DNA of 64,000 bases, taken from assembly GCA_023525975.1 (NCBI GenBank), contig CM042042.1:45581880-45645879 (forward strand), in the 5' to 3' direction. Each line of letters opens with the position of its first letter. The stretch's first letter is position 1. The notes under the pieces are model-generated. The model worked only from the letters and a program-made list of their open reading frames with translations. It did no database searches and was not told where the DNA came from. Shown one piece after another: positions 46,927 through 57,818 of this stretch. Origin of the DNA: Smallanthus sonchifolius (Eukaryota > Streptophyta > Magnoliopsida > Asterales > Asteraceae). Both the position numbers and the translations under genes were made by a program.

Positions 46927-47504
46927 ATGGCTCGGGCGTTTACTAACGAATTCAACTTGTTAGCTAACACTGAACCTGAGTGGAAGGGTGAAGCTTTGCA
47001 GTAAAGAGACATAGTTGATTTCTTGAACCGTTCAAGAATCATCTACGCCATTTCTGCTGACCCGATAGTGTCCAGACCCTACCTCGAGCAATTTTGGGAG
47101 ACTGCAGAGCACGACTGCACGGTAACCCCCAACGATATAAGGGCTACCGTTGCCGGTCATGCTATTGCTTTCTCTGAAGATACTGTACGAAGGGTCCTTC
47201 AATTCAGAGACCTCGCGACCGACCCGACAGCCTATCCAGACTACTTTATGGACGTGTGTTGGAGACAAAGAATGGGATATGTCGGTGCGAGGGACTATGC
47301 TTCATACAAAAAGATGTGGGTATTAGACCAATGGAGATATTTCGCCCACGTCATGATCATGTGCATCTCATCAAGGAAAGCTGGGAAAGATGCCATGGGT
47401 CATGACCTTGCAGCAGCCATGGTCGGCCTTTCTCTCAACAAGGGCTACAACTTCTCCCGCTACATCTTTAAGGCCATCAATGACCAGATCAACACAGCGG
47501 AGAA
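46927..47504 (+). pseudogene. Element D aORF1, N-terminal module (split by element I)
   Basis: MARAFTNEFNLL start resembles B (MAHRAP). A TAA at 47002-47004 interrupts it, then the frame continues: IVDFLNRSRIIYAI, LEQFWETAEHD, WRYFAHVMIMCI, LSLNKGYNFSRYIF, ending ...KALLM at the I insertion. The frame resumes at 54586 with PRFVQLLIND, restoring the LMYPRF motif of the family apart from the last bases of the Tyr codon. Plus strand, opposite to D's LTRs. Confidence 0.82.
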
Positions 47505-48193
47505 GGCCTTGCTCATGCGCACTTGACAAGTACGCATGATCTTTCTCCTGCGTACTTGGTAAGTACGAATGATCTTTCTCCTGCGTACCTGCGTACTTGG
47601 TAAGTACGCATGACCTTTCTCCTGCGTACCTGCGTACTTGGTAAGTATTCATGATCTTTCTCCTGCGTACTTGGTAAGTACGCAGGACGTCCCTACTGCG
47701 TACTGTCCGAAATTTTGCATGTTAATCCGATCATGCTAATCTTACAACTTTCTTTGATCAAAAGGTGCGGTTTTCACTCTAGATGCGAGTTCTAAGCTTA
47801 TTTTCAAGTTTCATCCATAAAAACGTCTCCTATTTAGCTAAAACCCGAAAAATCCTAAAACAAAGAAAAACTCAGTATAAGGTCGAATCGTTACCCGGAT
47901 TGTGATTCTGATTCGGGGGTTTTGCTAGGAGCTCAAGAGTAACGTGCTCCTTCAATTTCGTGTCGATCCGTCGACTTTCTCTCTCTAGACCCGACTCTCC
48001 TTTCTCTCTCTAGCTTGCAAGTGTTGCTGTAAAATGAGAGCTTCAAGGCTGTCTTGGCCCTTATATACCTGGGCTTCTCTCGGCCCGTTGGATTCGAGCC
48101 CAAGCCCAAGCCCATCCGTTTTTCTTTTGTTTTATGACGTTTAAGTCTCTTTCGCGTTATTATTTACTAAATTACTATGTTTGGGATGTTACA
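47505..48193 (-). repeat. Element I 3' LTR remnant
   Basis: Matches 53869-54585 with few differences, one a 32-bp loss inside a palindrome (GCGTACT/GTCCG near 47706). Palindromes of GCGTACTTGGTAAGTACGC type at 47512-47705. Begins TGTAACATCCC in element sense. Confidence 0.9.
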
Positions 48194-48211
48194 TGTCTAC
48201 CCTCCTTAAAG
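48194..48211 (-). other. Element I polypurine tract
   Basis: Minus-strand TTTAAGGAGGGTAGACA next to the LTR start. Confidence 0.75.
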
Positions 48212-48232
48212 AGGTTTCGTCCTCGAAACCGC

Positions 48233-51200
48233 TTATACGTTAAACAATTGAGGGTATAGTCCCCTCATCTTGTCTTCTTTTTCCCACGTAGCTTCTGACC
48301 CTTTTCTGTGCTTCCATTGTACTTTGACTAAAGGAATCGACTTATTACGTAGTCGTTTCTCAGCCCAGTCAAGGATGGCTATCGGTTCCTCTACATAATT
48401 TAGACTGTTATCTACTTCAATCTCGTCGTAAGGTATGTGAGCTGTGTCATCAGCTAGGCACTTGCGTAAGTGCGACACGTGGAACGTAGGGTGTATTCCA
48501 CTAAGCTCAACGGGTAGGTCGAGTCTGTAAGCAACTTGACCCACTCTCGCTAAAATCTTGAATGGTCCAACAAACCTTGGGCTTAGTTTGCCATGTTTTC
48601 TGAATCGGATGATTCCTTTCCATGGTGATACCTTTAACAGTACCATGTCCCCCACTTGAAACTCTAAATCCCTTCTTCTCTTATCCGCGTATGATTTCTG
48701 TCTGTCTTTTGCAGCTTTCATTCGAGCCTTGATTTGATCAAATTTCTTGGAAGTAGCTTTAACCACTTCGAGATTTGCAAAATCCTTTTGTCCAATTTCC
48801 CCCCAACAAACCGGGGTTCTACATTTCCTCCCATACAACATTTCAAATGGCGGCATGCCAATAGTCGAGTGATAGCTGTTGTTATATGAAACTTCTGCCA
48901 ATGGTAGATGGCTGTCCCAACTCCCACCGAAGTTAATGATACAGGCCCGGAGCATGTCCACCAAGGTCTGAATGGTCCTTTCCGATTGACCATCGGTTTA
49001 GGGGTGGTAAGCGGTGCTGATGTTCAGTCTAGTGCCCATTGCTTCGTTGAATTTCTTCCAAAACCTTGACGTGAATCTAGTATCCCTGTCGGACACAATC
49101 GACAGCGGCATACCATGTCTGCTCACAACTTCCTTGATAAATATTTCTGCTAGTCTTTCTGACGAAGAAGTCTCACGTATTAGCAAGAAGTGAGCACTTT
49201 TCGTCAAGCGGTCGACGATCACCTAAATGGTATTATTGCCTTTAGCTGTTCGTGGTAGCTTGGTAATGAAGTCCATCGTGATCTCTTCCCACTTCCATTC
49301 CGGTATTGGTAAAGGCTGCATTTTACCGCATGGTTTCTAGTGCTCGGCCTGAACTAGTGAGCACGTTAGGCACTTGTTCACGTACTCGGTCACATCATTC
49401 TTCATGCCAGGCCACCAGTACTCCTTCTTCAAGTCTTGATACATTTTTTTGTCCCGGGGTGGATAGAATAGCGAGACTTATGGGCCTCATCGAGTATTTT
49501 GGCTCTAAGTTCACCAATCTTAGGTATCCACATCCGGCCAAACCTAGTTCGTACACCATGTGCATTTGCATCTAAATTCCCTTATTGTCCTACTATTCTT
49601 TCCTGTTTAATATTTCTTTCTAATAGTGCTTCATCTTGTGCCTTTGATATTTCACCCATCCAATCTGGCGTTATAATTAGCTAACACGCTTTGATTCGGA
49701 TAGGTGCCGATTCTTCCTTTCTACTTAAAGCGTCAGCCACTACGTTTACCTTGCCTGGATGGTACAATATCTCACAATCATAGTCTTTCAGTAGCTCTAA
49801 CCATCTCCTTTGCCTCATGTTTAATTCCTTTGCCCGAAAAAGTACTTCAGGCTTTTGTGATCGGAGTAAATGGTGCATTTAACTCCGTACAGATAGTGCC
49901 TCCATATTTTCAACGCGAAAACTACTGCCGCTAACTCTAGATCATGTGTTGGGTAGTTAACCTCGTGAATCTTTAGTTGTCGCGAGGCGTAAGCAATTAC
50001 CTTTCCTCGTTGCATAAGTACGCAACCTAAACCCTGACCCGAAGCGTCAGAGTAGACTACTAAGTCTTCATTTCCCCCAGGTAGCACCAAGACTGGAGCT
50101 TGGGTTAGTCGTGCCTTAAGTTCCTCAAACGCGTTGTTTTGGGTTGGACCCCATTCATATTACACCTCCTTTCGTGTCAACTTAGTTAGTGGCGAGGCTA
50201 TTCTTGAAAAATCTTGAATGAACCTTCGATAGTAGCCTGCCAATCCCAGAAAACTTCTTATCTCTGTTGGTGTCTTTGGGATGTTCCATGCCTTTACTGT
50301 CTCGATCTTTGCAGGATACACCATGATTCCGTTTGGGTTTATTACATGAACTACGAATTGGACTTCCCTAAGCCAGAATGATTTGGAGAATTTTGCGTAC
50401 AACTTTTCCTGCTTTAGCACCTCCAGAACCTCTCTCAGGTGACAGTGGTGATCACCCTTGCTTTTCGAATATACCAGTATGTCGTCTATAAAAACTATCA
50501 CTGATCGATCCAACATGGGTCGACATACTCTATTCATCAAATCCATGAACACTGCTGGTGCGTTGGTCAATCCGAAAGACATCACAAGAAACTCATAGTG
50601 TCCATAACGCGTGCAAAACGCGGTCTTTGGTACGTCTTCTTCTCTTACTTTCAACTGATGGTAACCCGACCTAAGATCGATCTTTGAGAACCAACTCGCA
50701 CCTTGCAGTTGATCAAAAAGGTCATCTATTCTAGGCAGTGGGTATTTGTTCTTTACTGTCCTCTTGTTCAACTCGCGGTAGTCAATGCACATGCGCATAC
50801 TGTCGTCCTTCTTCTTTACAAATAGTACCGGAGCGCCCCACGGTGAGATGCTCGGTCTAATAAATCCTTTTTCTGTTAGTTCCTCTAGTTGAGACATCAA
50901 TTCTTTTATTTCTGACAGTCTAATAAATCCTTTTTCTGTTAGTTCCTCTAGTTGAGACAACAATTCTTTTATTTCTGACGGAGCCAATCGGTAGGGGGCT
51001 TTGGCAACGGGCTCAGCTCCTGGCAATAAGTCAATCTGAAATTCTATTTCCCGATCGGGTGGTAACCCAGGTAGATCCTCAGGGAATACTTCCGGAAAGT
51101 TGCACACCACGGGTACATTCTTGAGTTCATTCATTTTCATTATATCATCAATAACATATGTCAAATTAGCTTCGCAACCGCGCCTCATGTAACTTTCAGC

Positions 51201-51605
51201 CTTGATCATCGAGATGATGTTCGGCATCGTGCAATTCCAATCCCCATAAACCGTAATTGGACTGCCGCTAGGAGCTTTGAGGTGTATCCTCTTACGTTTA
51301 CATATGATTTGAGCTTCATTGGCAGCTAGCCAATCCATACCCAATACTATATCGAATCCTCCTAAGGTAAGAAGGAATAATCTAAAAGGGAACTTATGAC
51401 CCTCTATTTCTATGATGCAATCCTCTGCTACTTGAAATACTGCCGAATTTTTACCAACGTCAGTTTGTACGCTAAAGGCCTTTACTATGGTGTCGATAGT
51501 GCATCTTAGTTTACCACTAAATGCATTGGATATAAAACTTTTACTAGCACCAGAGTCAAATAAAATAACAGCATGTTCGTTATTAACTAGGAACGTACCT
51601 GACAC
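48233..51605 (-). pseudogene. Element I pol: protease, RT, RNase H, integrase, chromodomain
   Basis: Protease ILFDSGASKSFIS near 51560; RT with CIDYRELNKRTVK and VFIDDILVYSK; RNase H VYSDASGQGLGCVLM; integrase (HKSRYSIHPG, CLTCSLVQAEH, SDRDTRFTSRFW); chromodomain-like end (LVKVQWKHRKGSEATWE, YPQLF). Stops near 50158 and 48998 (CAA to TAA) and at other sites, frameshifts near 49830 and 49500-49230. A 63-bp tandem duplication adds 21 residues ahead of the RT catalytic core. Element J is a relative, but not a close one by eye. Confidence 0.92.
50855..50980 (-). repeat. 63-bp in-frame tandem duplication in element I RT
   Basis: 50855-50917 and 50918-50980 differ at one or two bases; each encodes SEIKEL(L/M)SQLEELTEKGFIR. 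Family members have this segment once, immediately before the PWGAP motif. Confidence 0.92.
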
Positions 51606-51737
51606 AACATCAGGGTTTTCCCTTGCTTCCTCCTCAGTCAGGGCGTAGGCTCGAGTCCTCGCCTTAGGCTATTCCTTTTCTTTTCCCGAACCAGATTGTC
51701 TGGTTCTCCTGCAATTCTTGGTCAGATGTCCAAATAG

Positions 51738-52211
51738 TCAACAACCTTGGCATTTAGTGTTTCTTAAACATTCGTGAGAATAGTGCCCTGCCTTCCCACA
51801 CCTATAACAGATGGTGGAACTAACTAGGCACTCGCCTTGGTGTTTCTTCAAACATTTCTTACAAGCTTCGTATTCTTCAGTTCTTGGCTTCTTAGCCTCA
51901 GCTGTATAGTTCCCCTTTCCGGTTCCCTTAGACACGTTTTCCCATTTCCTTTTTTGTGACTCGGGTAACAGACCAGGCAATATGCTCTTCAGTGTCAGTA
52001 CAACCTCACGGGCAATAGCATCCCTAAGTTCGGGTTCCAATCGTAGTGCCCCTTCATTGTCACCTCCCGGTGGGGTCACATTAGTGCCATGCACTCTCTC
52101 GGTGTATTTCACGTGCATGATTTCTTCTTCCTCTTGTCTTTGGTTCAATGGCGGTCTACCTACTCGGCCCGTATGGCCGCCTTGGCGTGCAGTTCTTCCT
52201 CTACTTGCCAT
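51738..52211 (-). pseudogene. Element I gag remnant (core missing)
   Basis: ATG at 52211 (MASRGRTARQGG). About 158 codons: basic N-terminus, then directly the C-terminal region with zinc knuckle (CYRCGKAGHYSHEC). J has about 410 codons between the Gag start and the protease; here only about 210, so the capsid core is gone. Stop at 51738, same frame as pol. Confidence 0.8.
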
Positions 52212-52552
52212 AGTTTTCTAGAATTTTCTGATATGTAAAGGGAATACATCAATGTCATTTCTTCAGATTATAGTTTTAGAACAGTACGAGAAAGGTAAAT
52301 TATTAATTACAGTGACCGGTTTGTGATTACTAATTTACATTGCTTTTCGGGTTCAAAACTCTTCAAATCGGTTGTGACATTGACATCTATTTGTTCTAAG
52401 TTAAGGTATCTATTCTTATCCAAGTGTATTAACTCTAGTACTTACTTATCGTGTTGGCGTTGGCGTTGGTTACCCATACTGACATCCGTGCGTTGGTCCC
52501 ATAATCAGCTTGAGTCCAGACATTTAGGGATGTCTGAATCTCTCAAACTATT
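52212..52552 (-). other. Element I leader
   Basis: Noncoding, between primer site and gag. No repeat or palindrome cluster seen. Confidence 0.6.
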
Positions 52553-52564
52553 GCTCTGATACCA
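52553..52564 (-). other. Element I primer binding site
   Basis: Minus-strand TGGTATCAGAGC, three bases from the LTR end. Confidence 0.9.
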
Positions 52565-52567
52565 ACT

Positions 52568-54585
52568 TGTAAGGCCCCTTTCCCGGGTAACCTCACTTGT
52601 TGGATTTACTCATAAACATAGTCATAAATACTGAACTTAAATTTAAAACATTCAGAAGTAGCGGAAGCAAACATCATTCAAATTACATGACATAACAGCG
52701 GAAGTCTTAACAATTAAATACATAACATTGTCTTAACATATATAAACGTGGGATGTCAGTCTTGTGCCGGGTAACCTTCACGCCATCGCACGACCCTTTC
52801 TTCCTTTACCTGAAATGTATACTAAAAGTCAGCTAACGCTGGTGAGTTCTAGTTTAAGGACAATCATACATAATACTTATCTTATCATGAATACTTTATA
52901 TATGTATACATAACATACGTAATATTCATACTTTTACATATTCTTTACTTTACTGTTCTCACATAATCATTCATTTTGAGTATATACATATGTACATACA
53001 TACTTACTTTAGGGGGGAGAACAGTTATTGGCCATAATCTTAAGGGAGATCAACCCATCATACTTGTCGCGAATGTCACAAAGACATCGCAGTGAGAACT
53101 ACCGTCATAGCCCATTTCATTAATCGTCCGGCTCTAGAAAACCGTCCGTTCTTTCATTAAATCCGTCTGGCAACCTTTGTCCGTCCACTCTTAAACCGTC
53201 CTACCGTCGTAGTCCGTTCTTTTGTCCGTCTGCCCTAGGGCATCCGTTTCCCACGCGACCATTATGTATGCAACCGTTCTACTTTAGTTAAGGCAATTGC
53301 TTCGACCGTCCATTAGTGCCTTAATATACGTCCTAGCTTGCGAAGGAACGTTTTCGTCCCAGTTGCAAAATAGTCACGTGGTCGTTCGTCTACCGAAGTA
53401 GCCGTTGTCATAGAAGGGTTCATAACGTTTACATACATTCATAACATGCAATATATATAATATAAAGCAAGATTTCATTCATTTACGTTATGTCCTTCTT
53501 TCATTCATTCTTTGTAATCATACGTTTTGTTCTTTGTTCATAATTTATTTTCATATATAAGTATATATATACATATTTGTATACCACGCATGATCACATT
53601 GGCTTTTATAGCATTTATTCATTTAGTGTATACACTTCAGCCCCAAAACATTTAAAATGATTTGCACATAACATAGAAGGGGGCACATACAACTCACCTG
53701 AAAAGCTAGTCTTGGTTGTCCTAAACAAAGGTCCAACAACGTCACGTACGATCTGAACTAGGTAGTTAAATACACATCAGACCCAATCCCGACTCTAACG
53801 GTTTAATCATTCTAAACTTACTGACTTTACTTTCTGGTCTGTTGCCTGCGCACTTAGTAAGTGCGCAGGGCCTTGCTCATGCGCACTTGACAAGTACGCA
53901 TGATCTTTCTCCTGCGTACTTGGTAAGTACGCATGATCTTTCTCCTGCGTACCTGCGTACTTGGTAAGTACGCATGACCTTTCTCCTGCGTACCTGCGTA
54001 CTTGGTAAGTACGCATGATCTTTCTCCTGCGTACTTGGTAAGTACGCAGGACGTCCCTACTGCGTACTTGATAAGTACGCAGCACCTGTTTTCTGGACAA
54101 GTCCGAAATTTTGCATGTTAATCCGATCATGCTAATCTTACAACTTTCTTTGATCAAAAGGTGCGGTTTTCACTCTAGATTCTAGTTCTAAGCTTATTTT
54201 CAAGTTTCATCCATAAAAAACGTCTCCTATTTAGCTAAAACCCGAAAAATCCCAAAACAAAGAAAAACTCAGTTTAAGGTCGAATCGTTACCTGGATTGT
54301 GATTCTGATTCGGAGGTTTTGCTCACGAGCTCAAGAGTAACGTGCTTCTTCAATTTCGTGTCGATCCGTCGACTTTCTCTCTCTAGACCCGACTCTCCTT
54401 TCTCTCTCTAGCTTGCAAGTGTTGGTGTAAAATGAGAGCTTCAAGGCTGTCTTGGCCCTTATATACCTGGGCTTCTCTCGGCCCGTTGGAGTCGAGCCCA
54501 AGCCCATCCGTTTTTCTTTTGTTTTATGACGATTAAGTCTCTTTCGTGTTATTATTTACTAAATTACTATGTTTGGTATGTTACA
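52568..54585 (-). repeat. Element I 5' LTR
   Basis: Element-sense start TGTAACATACC, end GGCCTTACA. TATA candidate GTATATAA at 54459-54466; palindromes (53846-54083) are about 380 bases downstream of it, in the leader part of the LTR rather than upstream as in copia elements. Host frame resumes at 54586 (CCTCGG). Confidence 0.92.
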
Positions 54586-56203
54586 CCTCGGTTTGTGCAA
54601 CTTCTGATTAATGATGCGTTGCCAAACCTTCCTGCTATAGGGGAGAGACTGCAAGTAAAAAGGGTGGACAAAAGAGTATTCGACCAATTCCTAAAGCCAG
54701 GCAGTGTAGATCCTACCCCTGTGCATACAGAACTCTTTGGCCACCTCATTAATGAAGCATATGTGGCCCCAGGTGACTGGATATGGTACAGTCCCGACTC
54801 GGAGCCTGAATTGAGTGAACACTCCGACGAACAACAGGAACAACAACAGGAGGAAATGGAGAGTGATGATGGATCGTCTGATGGTGGAGACGAAGAAGGA
54901 GGAAATGATGGTGCTGAGGGATCCGACTCGGAAGCGGCTGAGTCAGATTCTTCTGATTCCAATGATGCACCGTCACAGGTACACCCACGGAGAACGGCTA
55001 AGGTAACCCTACCTGAGTCGTCCTCCAAGAGAAAGCGACAGTCCTCTAGCAGCGAATACGAGCCAGTCTCTGACTCTTACGCTTCTATACAAAGACAAAG
55101 AAGGGAAAGCATTCACAAGAACAGGGGCGATATGCAACAGCCTTCTATCCCCAGTGTGGTGGAGGCTCAGCAGCAAGTACAAGTATCAGCTGCTAGTCCG
55201 GATTCAGCCTCCACCCCACCTTCACAGCAGCTTTACCGTAGGAGGAGGAGGCAGCAGGTACAAAGTGAGGTGGCCGTCACTACAATCACAGAAGTGATTC
55301 CTGTGATAGTGACCCTCCCTACCACAACTACTCAGGTGGCGGTGACTACTCCAGTTCTCAGGGAGTCTGTCACCATCACCCCTACCATTACCCCAACAAC
55401 TCTCGTCACATCTTCCATCCCAACTACCACCATTGAGCCTCTCAGTCAACCCTTCAATTATGGAGATTTCACGCAAGGGTTTGACTTTGATACCATATTC
55501 TCCTCCCCTATTCACACTGCCGAAGCATCCTCATCCAGACATCCTGATCCGAATGATGCTAGGATAGATGTTCTGGAAACCCAAGTTGCTGGATTACTGA
55601 AGACTATTCAGAAATCGAAGGAGGAGTCTGACGTTCAACAAGCACAAATCAATTCTTTGATAGATGAAGTTACAATCCTTCGTAGCCAGAGACCAGGGAC
55701 TGAGGAACGACTGAAAAACGTCCTGGCAACTCTTAATCAAGACAAATGAAATGCTTCTGGGTCATGGGTCATCCTTGGAGCTCAGGTTTGACGCTCAAAG
55801 GAAGGAGCATGAGCTGATGGACAAGCTGATTGCTGATCTGACCAAGAAGCTTGATGCTCAGGGGGAGAAGGACAAAGACAAAGAGAAAGAGAAGGAGAAT
55901 AGGACTACTGGTGATGAGGCATGTCATCCGGTCGACTTGACTAAGGATGATGACAAGGACAAGGATCCCAAAGCCGGTCCTAGTGGAGGTGAGCACCAAG
56001 CTTTAGCAATCGTGCCCATCTCTGCTGTTCCAATGGCTCAGGGGGAGTCGACTCATCAAGAGGGTGGTGATACCTCTGGTGGTGGTGGTGGTGGTGAGAA
56101 AGGAAAGTCAGTGGCTGAAGTACTTAAGGACTTATCTGATGATGAGATCCTATATCTAGAGCCTGACTATTCCAATGAAGCACAGATCGATGCTCTCTTC
56201 AAT
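54586..56203 (+). pseudogene. Element D aORF1, C-terminal part
   Basis: Follows the N-terminal module after element I: PRFVQLLINDALPNL, HLINEAYVAPGDWIW, then an acidic Glu/Asp/Ser stretch, basic clusters (SSKRKRQ, RRRRRQQ), a Thr/Pro-rich linker and a coiled coil (about 55560-55740). A one-base shift near 55745 moves the frame to 55751-56203 (KEKENRTTG, Gly-rich run, LSDDEILYLEPDYSNEAQIDALF). That acidic end resembles the C element (DDIDDLFND). It stops at the joint with the minus-strand gag of D. Confidence 0.8.
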
Positions 56204-57282
56204 AGCATGGCCATATTCCATTGAATATCCATGTCCTCCATGTCATCAGGATCCACTTGATTAAAATCTTCTTCAATCGTCTCTGGATCAGTAAGCTTGC
56301 CACCTATGAAATTTTCATAAGCAAGCATACAAGATGAGAATAGTGCTACATGATCTTCAGCTATTCTGACTATAGCTGAGTTGTTAGCTGAAGACGTAGC
56401 AGGAGGATTTCTTAAGGTATTTTGATGATGAGACCCCAACCCTGATCCTGAAGCATAGCAAGCATGACCACCACACCCAGTTCAGTGGTCTTCTTCAGTA
56501 GGATTTCCAGTGAAGAGGACAATTCCAGAGCCCGATGACTTAGATGTAGAATTCGTCCCATGATACATAGAAGGGTCTTGTATCTGGGGTCTTCCAGAGC
56601 TCTCCTTTCTTTTTAGGTTCATGTCATGAGCTTGAACCTTTCCTATTGCCTCCTCTACTGTCAACTCATAGAATTTAGGATTTTCCCTCATCAGGGTTGT
56701 GTACATCTCAAATTTGGGTGGTAAAGCATCCAAAAACTTTTCCACCATCTCTTCATCCGGATACCTGAGTTCAAAAGCCTTCAACTCAGTCTGTAAATGA
56801 TAGAATCTAGAGATGAGGTCATCTAAAGATTCGTTCTCTGAAAATCTGAAGCACTCATACTGCTTCCTGAGAAGATCCCGCTTACTCTTCTTGATGTCAC
56901 TATTTCCTTCGAATCTCTTATGTAAAGCTTTCTAGAGATCCTTAGAATTGTCATACCCTCGGAAACTGTGGAATAATTCCCGAGTTAATGCCATAGTGAT
57001 CGAACCAAGTGCCTTCTTTTCACGATCATAAGCTTTCTTTTCTTCGTCAGAAAGTTTAGAGATAGGTTTGGGCATGGTTTCATTAAGATAGATGTGTGTG
57101 GGATGCTTATATCCCTCAAGGATTGGTATCCATAGCGATGAGTCGGTATAAGAAATGTAGTGCTCGAAACGTGCTTTCCAATTAGAATAATCGTTCACAT
57201 TCAGTAACTTTGGTGGTTTCTGTGGTGTACCGATCTCATTATCGTAATTCAACAAGTTTCCAAGATTCTAAAGATTCGACAT
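56191..57282 (-). pseudogene. Element D gag, N-terminal part
   Basis: ATG at 57282 (MSNL, then TAG). Capsid region: VNDYSNWKARFEHYI, LFHSFRGYDNSKDL, FLDALPPKFEMYTTL, and MDIQWNMAMLLKRA at the end, matching A (MDIQHSYAMLF). Stops near 57270, 56932 and 56482. Homology ends around 56191; TGCTCTCTTCAAT (56191-56203) fits both this gag and plus-strand aORF1, so the joint lies within it. The zinc-knuckle region is missing. Confidence 0.82.
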
Positions 57283-57319
57283 AGTGAACACTTAGTCAAA
57301 TTTCAGAAAAGTCAGACAC

Positions 57320-57510
57320 AGTTGCGCACTTGAGAAATGGTCTTGCGTATTTAGATTTCCTGTTGCGTACTTGTAAGTACGCAGGATATAACTTAAGTTC
57401 GCACAAGTTCAGTCTTGCGCACTTATAAGTACGTAGGAGATAAGTCTTGCGTATTTAGTAAGTACGCACAAAACTGTACTTTTTGCCAGAAATGGTAAGT
57501 ACGCAGGATA
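57320..57510 (-). repeat. Palindrome cluster in element D leader
   Basis: About five GCGTACTT/AAGTACGC units, several degraded, between primer site and gag, as in B (19048-19195) and C (23733-24366). Confidence 0.75.
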
Positions 57511-57804
57511 CCTTTTCAGCAACTTTCACCAAACTTTTCCGGTCACCTGAAACTCACAGGAGACGGTAAAAATTCGTCTGATGATCAATGCAAATGAGCC
57601 AAGGGGTCAGTAACTTGTTTATAACCAACCTTTGATTCTCAAAACACTCAAATACACAACAAAAATCAGCTTTTGAGTGATTTTTGCTTCTAAAATAGTG
57701 CACAAGAACTACCTCTATTTTATCACAAAAATCAACAAAAATACCTCTTTTTGCTTGTAAAAACTCTCCAAACTCACTCACAACACTCGAAATCAGGAGC
57801 AAAG

Positions 57805-57816
57805 CTCTGATACCAC
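57805..57816 (-). other. Element D primer binding site
   Basis: Minus-strand TGGTATCAGAGC, two bases from the LTR end. Confidence 0.92.
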
Positions 57817-57818
57817 TT

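Larger units (their letters stand above)
47505..54585 (-). mobile_element. Element I: degraded Ty3/gypsy chromovirus with truncated 3' LTR
   Basis: Minus-strand Tekay/Del-like element in D aORF1. 5' LTR 52568-54585 is full (2018 bp); the 3' LTR remnant 47505-48193 lacks the 1301 bp matching 52568-53868. GGCCTTGCTCATG is shared by the aORF1 edge (47505-47517) and the LTR (53869-53881), so the loss looks like deletion between short repeats. The expected left target duplication went with it. Gag core is missing and pol has several stops and frameshifts. Confidence 0.88.

Noticed and set aside
53846..54083. CRISPR-like array of regularly spaced palindromic repeats
   Set aside because: Spacers are short and themselves repeated, no cas genes, plant retrotransposon LTR context.
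53807..54157. Repeat-coded ORF (EKDHAYL units), also at 47371-47652
   Set aside because: Translation of GCGTACTT palindromes in the LTR of I; not a gene.
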